DNA from: Methylorubrum populi
GTDB lineage: Bacteria > Pseudomonadota > Alphaproteobacteria > Rhizobiales > Beijerinckiaceae
Reading direction: 5' to 3'
Length of the DNA: 64,000 bases
Assembly: GCA_020741775.1 (NCBI GenBank)
Contig: DYYG01000013.1
Span: 1 to 64,000, forward strand
The translations under genes and the position numbers were made by a program. Positions 7,688-14,848 of the stretch are shown in pieces. Each line of letters starts with the position of its first letter. The stretch's first letter is position 1. The notes under the pieces are model-generated. The model did not search any database. It was not told where the DNA came from and was given only the letters and a program-made list of their open reading frames with translations.

Positions 7688-9586
7688 ATGAGCGGCGCAG
7701 GCATGAGCTACGCATTCACAGGCCTCGTCTGGCTGATGGCGGCTTTGGCCCTCGTCCAGGTCTCGCGCCGCGCGCTCCTGTGGCGGGCCGGCGCGGGCGC
7801 GCCGGTAGCGTGGCTCGACGGGCTGGCCAAGCTGCCCCGCCGCTACCTCGTCGATGTCCACCATGTCGTGGCGCGCGACGCCTATACCTCGCGGATGCAC
7901 GCCGTCGTGGCCGGCGGCCTGCTTGCCGCCTCCCTGCTCACGGCCCTGGCGATCCTGCCGCCGCTGGCGGATTTTCGGCCCTACTGGTTCCTCGTCGCCC
8001 TCGCCTTCGGCGTGACGGCGGTTGGCTCCCTGCTGGTGGGCGCCCGCCGCTACCCGGAAAAACAGAAGCGCCTCTCCGCCGGGCGCTTCCAGATCCTGCC
8101 GTTCCTGCTCGTCGCCTACGCCGTCGGCGGCACGCTGACCGCGCTGCTGCTCGCCTTCGGCGGCGGCGGCAGCCTGCTCGCTCCCGCCGCCCTCGCGCTC
8201 GCCGCCGCCGGAGGCCTGGGCTTGGCCTTCGAGGTGCGGCACGGGCCGATGCGCCACGCGGCGGCTGGGGCGCTCCACCTCGTCGCCCATCCTCGGCCCG
8301 GCCGGTTCGAGGGCCGCCCCGACACGGCGCTGCAGCCGCTCGATCTCGATGCCCCCCGCCTCGGCTCCGAGATGCCGGCGGACTTCACCTGGAACCGGCT
8401 GCTCTCCTACGATGCCTGCGTCAGTTGCGGGCGCTGCGAGACCGCCTGCCCGGCCTTCGCCGCCGGCCAGCCGCTGAACCCGAAGAAACTGATTCAGGAT
8501 CTCGTCGCGGGCCTCTCCCCGGCCGAGCCGGCCTATGCCGGCGCTCCCTATCCGGGCGGCCGGGCGGCGCAGGGCGAACGCGGGGCGCTGGCCCGGCTGA
8601 TCGGGCCGGACGCGCGCATCCATCCCGACACGCTCTGGTCCTGCACCACCTGCCGCGCCTGCGTCGAGGAATGCCCGATGATGATCGAGCATGTCGATGC
8701 GGTGGTGTCCCTGCGCCGCCATCAGACGCTGGAACTCGGGGCCCTACCGGCGAAGGCGGTCGGCCCGGTGACGGACCTGCGCCAAGCCGGCGATCCCGGC
8801 GGCCGCTCCCTCGGCGCCCGCACCGATTTCGCCGCCGGCCTCGACCTGCCGCTGATGGCGGCGCGCGGCGAGGCTCCCGTCCTGCTCTGGCTCGGCGAAG
8901 GCGCCTACGACCTGCGCTACGGCCGCAGCCTGCGGGCCCTGGTGCGGCTGCTGCGCGAGGCGCAGGTCGATTTCGCGGTGCTGGGCGCCGAGGAGCGCGA
9001 TACCGGCGACCTCGCTCGCCGGCTCGGCGACGAGGCGACCTTCCAGGCACTGGCGCGGGAGAACATCGCGACGCTCGCCCAATACCGGTTCGCGCGCATC
9101 GTCACTGCCGACCCGCACGCGTTGCACGCCCTGCGCAACGAGTATCCGGCCTTCGGCGGGCATTACACGGTCGTCCACCACACCGCCTTCCTGCTGGAGC
9201 TGATCCGGGACGGCAGGTTGAAGCCGGGGCGCTTGGCCGCCCTCTCCGTGACCTACCACGACCCCTGCTACCTCGCCCGCTACAACGGGGAGACCGAGGC
9301 GCCCCGCGCCGTGCTCGACGCCATCGGCGTGGCGCGGGTGGAGATGGGCCGCTCCGGCAAGCGCGCGATGTGCTGCGGCGGCGGCGGCGGGGCGCCGGTG
9401 AGCGACGTGCCGGGCGAGCGGCGCATCCCCGATCTCCGCATGGCCCAGGCGGCAGAGACCGGCGCGGGCATCGTCGCGGTCGCCTGTCCCTCCTGCACGG
9501 CGATGCTGGAGGGCGTCACCGACCGAAAGGCCGAGATCCGCGACGTGGCCGAATTGCTGCTCCAGGCGGTGGAGGCCGGCCGATGA
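7688..9586 (+). CDS. dgcB: Dimethylglycine demethylase electron-transfer subunit DgcB (membrane Fe-S protein)
   Basis: A 632-residue membrane protein expected to carry electrons from dimethylglycine oxidation to the respiratory chain. The N-terminal part (about 1-190) has several hydrophobic segments (GLVWLMAALALVQV; GGLLAASLLTALAIL; FLLVAYAVGGTLTALLLAF; a long Ala/Leu stretch). Two classical 4Fe-4S motifs follow (CVSCGRCETACP and CTTCRACVEECP), then a HdrB/GlpC-like region with cysteine-rich CCG-type sites (YHDPCYLARY; MCCGGGGGAP; CPSCTAML). An ATG at 7703 is an alternative start. The stop overlaps the etfA ATG in ATGA. Genes with this layout next to dgcA are required for dimethylglycine use in Pseudomonas; the electron route here is inferred. 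Confidence 0.83.
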   Translation: MSGAGMSYAFTGLVWLMAALALVQVSRRALLWRAGAGAPVAWLDGLAKLPRRYLVDVHHVVARDAYTSRMHAVVAGGLLAASLLTALAILPPLADFRPYWFLVALAFGVTAVGSLLVGARRYPEKQKRLSAGRFQILPFLLVAYAVGGTLTALLLAFGGGGSLLAPAALALAAAGGLGLAFEVRHGPMRHAAAGALHLVAHPRPGRFEGRPDTALQPLDLDAPRLGSEMPADFTWNRLLSYDACVSCGRCETACPAFAAGQPLNPKKLIQDLVAGLSPAEPAYAGAPYPGGRAAQGERGALARLIGPDARIHPDTLWSCTTCRACVEECPMMIEHVDAVVSLRRHQTLELGALPAKAVGPVTDLRQAGDPGGRSLGARTDFAAGLDLPLMAARGEAPVLLWLGEGAYDLRYGRSLRALVRLLREAQVDFAVLGAEERDTGDLARRLGDEATFQALARENIATLAQYRFARIVTADPHALHALRNEYPAFGGHYTVVHHTAFLLELIRDGRLKPGRLAALSVTYHDPCYLARYNGETEAPRAVLDAIGVARVEMGRSGKRAMCCGGGGGAPVSDVPGERRIPDLRMAQAAETGAGIVAVACPSCTAMLEGVTDRKAEIRDVAELLLQAVEAGR

Positions 9587-10800
9587 CCCGCCCGCGCCGC
9601 GATCCCCACGCCGAGCGCGCGGGCGCCCGCCTGGATGGCGGGGGACCTCGCCCGCGCTACGACCGCACCCGGCGCGGCCAGAGCTCCGGTCGGCTGCGCC
9701 GCGATCCTCGGGCCGAGCGTGCGGCGCAGCGCATCGGCAGCGGCCAGCGGCAGCGCTACGACCTCAGTCAGAGCGGCCGCCCCGCCGGAGAGATCGTCGC
9801 GACGCGCCCCCAGGCAACGGTCATCGCCAGCGCCGCCCCGAAGATCGTCGTGATCGACGAGCCCGCCTTCCTCGTTGCGGTGGTGCCCGACGCCCCCGGT
9901 GGCCGTCTCTCGGCCCATGACCGGCAGGTGCTCGGTGCGGCCCGGACCCTGGCCGGACGCGAGGGGGCCGTCGCCCTCGTCACCGATGGGGCCTGCGACG
10001 GTCCCGGCGCCGCCGGGGCCGACCGGGTGCTGCGCCTCGACGGCGTTGCGGGCTACGATCCGGAGGCCCGCGCCGCCCGCATCGAAGCCGCGCTCACCGG
10101 GCTGGCGCCGCGTCACATCCTCTTCCCTGAATCCATGGAAGGCGGCGATTGCGCCCGCCGCGTCGCGGTGGCGATGGGCGAGGCTTTGTTCACCCATGCC
10201 GAGGTGGTGGCCGCCAACGGCCTCGTCCGCCCGGCCAGGGGGCGGCGGGTCGAGCAGCGCGCCGCCCCGCCCCGCCTCGCCACTGTGGCCCCCGATGCGG
10301 TCGCCGATTATGCCGGCCCGCCGCGCGAGGCACGGGCCCTGCCCTTCGAGGGCGACGCCTCAGAGCCAACCGCGCGTGCCGTCCTGTCGGCCACCCCTCT
10401 CCCCGCCGATCCGGCGACGGTGCCTCTGGCGCTGGCCGAATTCGTCGTCTCCGCCGGCAACGGCATCACCGATCTCGAGACCTTTCGGCAGGTGGTGGCG
10501 GCTCTCGGGGCGACGCCCGGCGCCAGCCGCGTGCTGTGCGATGCCGGGCTGATGCCGCGCCAGACCCAGGTCGGCGCCTCGGGCACGGTGCTTGCGGCGA
10601 CCTGTTATTTTGCCCTCGGCATTTCCGGCGCGCCGCAGCACCTTCAGGGCGTGACCGGCTGCGAGCATGTGGTGGCGGTCAACACCGATCTGCACGCGGC
10701 CATGATCGAGCGGGCGGGCCTCGCCGTGGTGCAGGATGCGCAGGCCGTGATGCCGGCCCTGCTCCGGCTGCTCGCCCAGGAAGCGGCGGAGGTGTCATGA
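9583..10800 (+). CDS. etfA: Electron transfer flavoprotein alpha subunit, betaine-operon type
   Basis: A 405-residue EtfA paralogue dedicated to this operon, probably shuttling electrons between DgcA/DgcB (and perhaps sarcosine oxidation) and the quinone pool. The first about 75 residues are an Arg-rich extension containing two copies of a module (RRDPHAERA...RYD and RRDPRAERA...RYD) spaced exactly 34 residues apart. The N-terminal ETF domain starts near IVVIDEPAFLVAVV. The C-terminal FAD-binding part is recognisable in AEFVVSAGNGITD, MPRQTQVGASG, YFALGISGAPQHLQG and AVNTD, standard EtfA motifs. Start and stop overlap dgcB and etfB by ATGA, so translation is coupled. Confidence 0.88.
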   Translation: MTRPRRDPHAERAGARLDGGGPRPRYDRTRRGQSSGRLRRDPRAERAAQRIGSGQRQRYDLSQSGRPAGEIVATRPQATVIASAAPKIVVIDEPAFLVAVVPDAPGGRLSAHDRQVLGAARTLAGREGAVALVTDGACDGPGAAGADRVLRLDGVAGYDPEARAARIEAALTGLAPRHILFPESMEGGDCARRVAVAMGEALFTHAEVVAANGLVRPARGRRVEQRAAPPRLATVAPDAVADYAGPPREARALPFEGDASEPTARAVLSATPLPADPATVPLALAEFVVSAGNGITDLETFRQVVAALGATPGASRVLCDAGLMPRQTQVGASGTVLAATCYFALGISGAPQHLQGVTGCEHVVAVNTDLHAAMIERAGLAVVQDAQAVMPALLRLLAQEAAEVS

Positions 10801-11609
10801 GAATCGCGGTTCTTCTCTCCGCCGGACGGCATCCCGTGTCCGGCGCGGCGGTGCTGCCGCGCCTGGAAGCCCAGGCGATCCGCATGGCCGCCGGGCTCGG
10901 CGAGGTCGTGGGTCTTCATGCCGGGCCGGACTCGGCGGCCGTCACGGACGCCCTCGGCCAGGGCCTCTCTCGCATCGAGCACATCACCGTTCCCACAGGG
11001 GACGATCCGGTGCCGGCACTCGCCGCGCGGCTCGCCGGGACCACCCCGGACCTGATCCTGGCCGGGCGGCGTGGCCAGGGCGGCGACGAAAGCGGCCTTG
11101 TGCCCTATGCCCTCGCCCGGGCCCTCTCCCTTCCCCTGATCCCCGACGTGATCGCGGCGGATGCAGAGGCGGACGGGGCGCTGCGCTTCGATCAGAGCCT
11201 CGGCCGCGGCGCCCTGCGCCGCCTGCTGGTGCGCGGCCCCGTTCTCGCCACCTGCCACCCGGACGCCCCGCCTCCCCTGGCCTATGCCTATGGCCGGGCT
11301 CGGCGCGGATCCATCGAGACCGTCGCCGCGCCCGCCATCGGCGCAGGGCCGATCCCCGCCCTGACCGTGGAGGAGCGCCCCTATCGCCGCCGGCCGAAGC
11401 TGGTGAAGGGCGCGCCCACCGGCGGCTCGGCGGCGGAGCGGCTGAAGGCGGCGACCGGCGAAGCGGGCGCGGCCTCGGCCGGCCGTCTGCTGATCGACCC
11501 CGATCCCGAGGAGGCCGCCCGCGAGATTCTGGCGCATCTCCGACAGATCGGCGTGCTCGCCCCGCCCGGACAGCGGGCGCCCGCTCCGTCCCTCCCCTCC
11601 CAGATGTGA
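10797..11609 (+). CDS. etfB: Electron transfer flavoprotein beta subunit, betaine-operon type
   Basis: A 270-residue EtfB partner of the preceding subunit. The N-terminal MRIAVLLSAGRHPVSG corresponds to the KVPD-containing strand of ordinary EtfB but diverges from it. Recognisable segments are LILAGRRGQGGDESGLVPYALA (AMP/nucleotide site region; the usual form is G-xQ-x-D) and a C-terminal basic stretch (YRRRPKLVKGAP). The final 30 residues resemble the tail that wraps EtfA. The ATG overlaps the etfA stop. It is less conserved than a housekeeping EtfB, which fits a pathway-specific ETF. The next gene starts 10 bases later. Confidence 0.83.
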   Translation: MRIAVLLSAGRHPVSGAAVLPRLEAQAIRMAAGLGEVVGLHAGPDSAAVTDALGQGLSRIEHITVPTGDDPVPALAARLAGTTPDLILAGRRGQGGDESGLVPYALARALSLPLIPDVIAADAEADGALRFDQSLGRGALRRLLVRGPVLATCHPDAPPPLAYAYGRARRGSIETVAAPAIGAGPIPALTVEERPYRRRPKLVKGAPTGGSAAERLKAATGEAGAASAGRLLIDPDPEEAAREILAHLRQIGVLAPPGQRAPAPSLPSQM

Positions 11610-11619
11610 GAAGACCGCT

Positions 11620-12129
11620 ATGCCGCTGAGCCCGGACGATCTGCTGGCCCGCCTGCGCGAGCAGGGCGTCGCCTACAAGCTCTACGAACATCCGCCGGTT
11701 CTCACCGTCGAGGCAATGATGGCCGTCTGCGGCGACATCGCCGGGGCGCACACCAAGAACCTGTTCCTGCGCGACGGGAAGAAGACCACCTTCCTGCTCA
11801 CGCTGCACCACGACGCGCAGGTCGATCTCAAGGCGTTCCGATCGGTGCTCGGGGCGCGGGGCGGACTCTCCTTCGCGAGCCCGGAGACGTTGCGCGAGCA
11901 ACTCGGCGTCGAGAGCGGCGCCGTCTCGCCGCTGGCCGCCCTCAATGCAGCACCGGGCAGCGTGAAGATCCTGCTTCAGGATAGCCTGCTCGACGCGATC
12001 CGGATCAATGTGCATCCGCTCGTGAGCACGCGGACTCTGTCGCTGGTCCCGGCCGATCTCGTGGCCTTGCTGCGGGCGAACGGGCACGAGCCCATGCCGG
12101 TGGCGCTGCCGGACAAAGCCGCCGCCTGA
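11620..12129 (+). CDS. YbaK/ProX-type aminoacyl-tRNA deacylase
   Basis: A 169-residue free-standing domain of the YbaK / prolyl-tRNA editing (INS-like) family, which hydrolyses mischarged tRNA such as Ala-tRNA-Pro. The motif HTKNLFLRDGKK carries the conserved lysine (Lys-Asn-Leu-Phe-L) of the editing site; other family features are YKLYEHPPVLTVE at the N-terminus and INVHPLVSTRT near the end. It lies 10 bases after etfB and is probably transcribed with the betaine genes. A functional connection is not obvious; proline-betaine or proline stress is one guess. It is the last + strand gene before the convergent DUF1127 gene. Confidence 0.88.
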   Translation: MPLSPDDLLARLREQGVAYKLYEHPPVLTVEAMMAVCGDIAGAHTKNLFLRDGKKTTFLLTLHHDAQVDLKAFRSVLGARGGLSFASPETLREQLGVESGAVSPLAALNAAPGSVKILLQDSLLDAIRINVHPLVSTRTLSLVPADLVALLRANGHEPMPVALPDKAAA

Positions 12130-12294
12130 GAGGGTGCGCCGGGACAAGCGCGCGGCCTGCTTCCAGGCTGCCGCTCGGTGAGGCAGATCCCGAAGGCGGC
12201 CATCCGGAAACAGGCTTGAGCCCTGACCGGATCAGAGAATTCTTATATTCCTAGCGGACCCCAAAATCCGGGGACCGAGCCCGGCCAGACCGGC

Positions 12295-12534
12295 TCACGC
12301 GAAGCGCGCAGCGGCGGGGAAGGCAAGTCCTGCCAGGAACGGCTCGGCCGCCGCCTGCTCGGTGCGAGCAGGCGCGGTGGCGATCTGCAAGGCCACCAAG
12401 TCGCCACGGGTCAAGCCGATGTCGGCCAGCGCAGCGTCACTCAGATTCGCGAGAGCCTCTTCGTCCTCGCGGGCGCGAAGACGGGCACGGATACTTTCCA
12501 AAAACTTGCCGAACATGGAATAAATCTCGACCAT
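12295..12534 (-). CDS. DUF1127 (YjiS-like) small protein
   Basis: A 79-residue protein with the DUF1127 signature LANLSDAALADIGLTRGDL preceded by a basic, amphipathic helix (FGKFLESIRARLRAREDEEA). Proteins of this family are small and Arg-rich, common in alphaproteobacteria, and several bind RNA or influence phosphate and carbon metabolism. The ATG at 12534 is chosen; TTG at 12549 or ATG at 12516 are alternatives. The tail (AGLAFPAAARFA) is unremarkable. It is convergent with the deacylase gene, and its upstream region (12535-12752) holds two hairpins. Confidence 0.75.
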   Translation of the reverse strand: MVEIYSMFGKFLESIRARLRAREDEEALANLSDAALADIGLTRGDLVALQIATAPARTEQAAAEPFLAGLAFPAAARFA

Positions 12535-12606
12535 GCGGCCGTCGCTCAAGACGAGGACGGCCCGTGCTCGGTATTCCTATGATGCCTTTGCTGATGGCAG
12601 AGGAGC

Positions 12607-12654
12607 GCGGATCCTAAGGATCAGATCCGCCTTTTGTGCATGCACTGCGCAAAA
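12607..12654. other. Two adjacent hairpins upstream of the DUF1127 gene
   Basis: Hairpin one pairs GCGGATC (12607-12613) with GATCCGC (12624-12630). Hairpin two pairs TTTTGTGCA (12632-12640) with TGCGCAAAA (12646-12654) with one G-T pair and a 5-base loop. They lie 73-120 bases before the DUF1127 start on the - strand, in a non-coding stretch with lower GC. They could be leader structure or a small RNA; no function is assigned. Confidence 0.4.
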
Positions 12655-12752
12655 AATGTCGCAGCGCAGCAATATGCCTATGAGGAGTGCATGCCGCAGC
12701 AGGCTACGCCGCAATCCGGCCTCGCTCGGCTCGCGCGTCAGGCCCGAACGTG

Positions 12753-12784
12753 AAAAACCCCTCTTCCCTGGAGAAGAGGGGTTT
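12753..12784 (-). terminator. Intrinsic terminator of the sox-sdaA operon
   Basis: A perfect 12-bp stem (12755-12766 with 12773-12784, loop of 6) starts 30 bases past the sdaA stop. On the - strand the stem is followed by a run of five T residues (the A-run at 12753-12757), the classical rho-independent layout. Confidence 0.85.
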
Positions 12785-12813
12785 CGCTTCTTTGACTGGG
12801 GCTGTGTTCGCGC

Positions 12814-14178
12814 TCAGCAGGCCGCGACGTTGACGGCGAGGCCGCCCAAGGAGGTTTCCTTGTACTTGGCCTGCATGTCGTGGCCGGTCTGGCGCATGGT
12901 CTCGATCACCTCGTCCAGGCTGACGCGATGCTCGCCATCGCCGCGCAGGGCCAGGGAGGCCGCCACCACCGCCTTGTTGGCACCGAAGGCGTTGCGCTCG
13001 ATACAGGGCACCTGCACCAGGCCGGCGATGGGATCGCAGGTCATGCCGAGATGGTGCTCCATCGCGATCTCGGCAGCGTTCTCGATCTGGAAGGCCGAGC
13101 CGCCGAGCGCCGCCGTGAGCCCCGCCGCCGCCATCGCCGCCGCCGAACCGACCTCGCCCTGACACCCGACCTCCGCCCCGGAGATCGAAGCCCGGGACTT
13201 GATGAGCCCGCCGATGGCGGCGGCCGTGAGCAGGAAGTCGCGCCCGCGCTCGTCGCTCCAGCCGGGGCAGAAGTCGCGGGAATAGCGCAGCACCGACGGC
13301 ACGATGCCCGCCGCGCCGTTGGTCGGCGCCGTGACCACCCGCCCGCCGGAGGCGTTCTCCTCGTTCACCGCGAGCGCGAACAGGCTGATCCAGTCCATGA
13401 TCTCGTGGGCCGGGCGGCTGTTGGTGAGCCGCGTCGCCTCAAGAGAGTCGTGCAGGCGCTTGGCGCGCCGCCGCACCCGCAGGCCGCCGGGTAATTCGCC
13501 CTCCATGCGCAGGCCGCGCTCGATGCAGGCGAACATCGCATCGCGGATCCCGTCGAGGCCGGCCTCGATCGCCTCGCGCGAACGCAGGCTCAGCTCGTTG
13601 GCGAGCTGGATCTGCGGGATGGTGAGGCCCGTGCGGAGGGTGAGATCGAGGAGGTCGCGGGCGCTGCCGAAGGCGAAGGGGGGGGCGGCGGCCGGTGCGG
13701 AAACGGAATCGGCCTCCGTGTCGGCGATGACGAAGCCGCCGCCGACCGAGTAGAAGATCCGCTCCTCCAGCATCCCGTCCTCGGCATCGAAGGCGCGGAA
13801 GCGCATGCCGTTGGTGTGCAGCGGCAGAATGTCGGTGAAGTTGAACACCAGATCCCGCTCGACATCGAAGACGATGCCGGGGATGCCGAGATCGCCGGTG
13901 CGGCGCAGGGCCTCCGCAAGGAGCGTGGTCCTGTCGGGATCGATGCTGGCGGGCTCGTGGCCGAGGAGGCCGAGCAGGATCGCCACGTCGGTGGCGTGGC
14001 CGCGCCCGGTCCAGGCGAGCGAACCGTAGATCTCGGCGACGAGGCGGGTGACGGCGCGCTCCCCCTGGCCCCGCTCCAGCACCGCCTCGCGGAACCGGCG
14101 CGCGGCGACCATGGGCCCCACCGTGTGGGAACTCGACGGACCGATCCCGATCTTGAACAGATCGAAGGTGCTGATCAT
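12814..14178 (-). CDS. sdaA: L-serine ammonia-lyase (L-serine dehydratase), iron-sulphur type
   Basis: A 454-residue single-chain L-serine dehydratase that turns serine into pyruvate and ammonia with a [4Fe-4S] cluster. The beta domain begins [21 protein letters not shown], and the alpha domain contains the [15 protein letters not shown] segment and cysteines in [13 protein letters not shown] and [16 protein letters not shown]. The last residue is Cys454 (NVAAC), as in type 2 enzymes where the C-terminal cysteine folds back as the fourth cluster ligand. The ATG at 14178 gives the family N-terminus. It is the last gene of the sox operon (76 bases after soxG), where it would drain glycine-derived serine to pyruvate. 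A strong terminator follows. Confidence 0.93.
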   Translation of the reverse strand: MISTFDLFKIGIGPSSSHTVGPMVAARRFREAVLERGQGERAVTRLVAEIYGSLAWTGRGHATDVAILLGLLGHEPASIDPDRTTLLAEALRRTGDLGIPGIVFDVERDLVFNFTDILPLHTNGMRFRAFDAEDGMLEERIFYSVGGGFVIADTEADSVSAPAAAPPFAFGSARDLLDLTLRTGLTIPQIQLANELSLRSREAIEAGLDGIRDAMFACIERGLRMEGELPGGLRVRRRAKRLHDSLEATRLTNSRPAHEIMDWISLFALAVNEENASGGRVVTAPTNGAAGIVPSVLRYSRDFCPGWSDERGRDFLLTAAAIGGLIKSRASISGAEVGCQGEVGSAAAMAAAGLTAALGGSAFQIENAAEIAMEHHLGMTCDPIAGLVQVPCIERNAFGANKAVVAASLALRGDGEHRVSLDEVIETMRQTGHDMQAKYKETSLGGLAVNVAAC

Positions 14179-14254
14179 CGGACCGGGTGCTCTCTCAAGG
14201 GCGCCTTCCCCGAACACGGGCGGGTTCGAGGGGACAACGCGCCACGACGCAAAA

Positions 14255-14848
14255 CTAATGCTCGGCGGGTCCTTCCACGCCGAAGGCGGCCTCATTGAGG
14301 AAGCCGTGGACGTAAGTCGAGAAGGAGCGCCAGCACTCGACGCGATAGCGGGATTCCGCCGTCAGCCGGATCAGCACGATCTCGGCCTTGCCGAGCAGGG
14401 TGCGGGTGGCGCGGCCCGCCGGGAAGGCGGCCTCGGACAGATCGAGCGGACAGCCGGCATTCAGCGCCACCGCCGCCCTCGGCCCCGAGACGTCGATCCC
14501 GACATTGCGGTGCGAGACCTCGACCAGGGCGTGCGGCAGGCCGGCCAGGGCCTGGGCGATCCGCCCCTGCAGGAGGTCGGCATCGGCCTCCGGGCCGCCG
14601 ATCAGCCATTCGTCGGGCCCGAGCCGGGCCGCCCAGGTCTCCCCCTCCGTGACGACCGTGTTGATCGGTCCATCGAGGGCAAGGCCGGCCACCCTTGGGG
14701 CGGCCTGCTGCCCGGGGAGCCTGACCCGCAGGGAGAAGCGCGTCTCGGCGCCGGCGGGCCGCACCGTCACATTCGGTCCGCCGGTCGCGGCGCGGGCGAG
14801 GGCGCCGAGCGGCAGGGCGCGGGCCGCGCGGTAACGGGTCTCAAGCAT
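14255..14848 (-). CDS. soxG: Sarcosine oxidase gamma subunit
   Basis: A 197-residue SoxG, the smallest folate-fold subunit of heterotetrameric sarcosine oxidase. Characteristic segments are WAARLGPDEWLI, VEVSHRNVGIDVSGPRA and LNAGCPLDLS, followed by TRTLLGKAEIVLIR and FSTYVHGFL near the end. Its ATG lies inside the last codons of soxA (8-base overlap), so translation is coupled. The gamma subunit is structural and shapes the complex; it has no cofactor of its own. The order soxB-D-A-G is the standard one. Confidence 0.93.
   Translation of the reverse strand: MLETRYRAARALPLGALARAATGGPNVTVRPAGAETRFSLRVRLPGQQAAPRVAGLALDGPINTVVTEGETWAARLGPDEWLIGGPEADADLLQGRIAQALAGLPHALVEVSHRNVGIDVSGPRAAVALNAGCPLDLSEAAFPAGRATRTLLGKAEIVLIRLTAESRYRVECWRSFSTYVHGFLNEAAFGVEGPAEH

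Noticed and set aside
5438..8722. Open frame of about 1094 codons on the - strand opposite dgcA and dgcB
   Set aside because: Translation is Arg/Gly/His-rich without motifs, while the + strand frame shows a full flavoenzyme and Fe-S protein.
12130..12294. Possible third copy of the intergenic repeat (AAGCGCGCGGC and CAGATCCCGAAGGC)
   Set aside because: Only short matches remain and the hairpins cannot be formed; I cannot separate it from chance.
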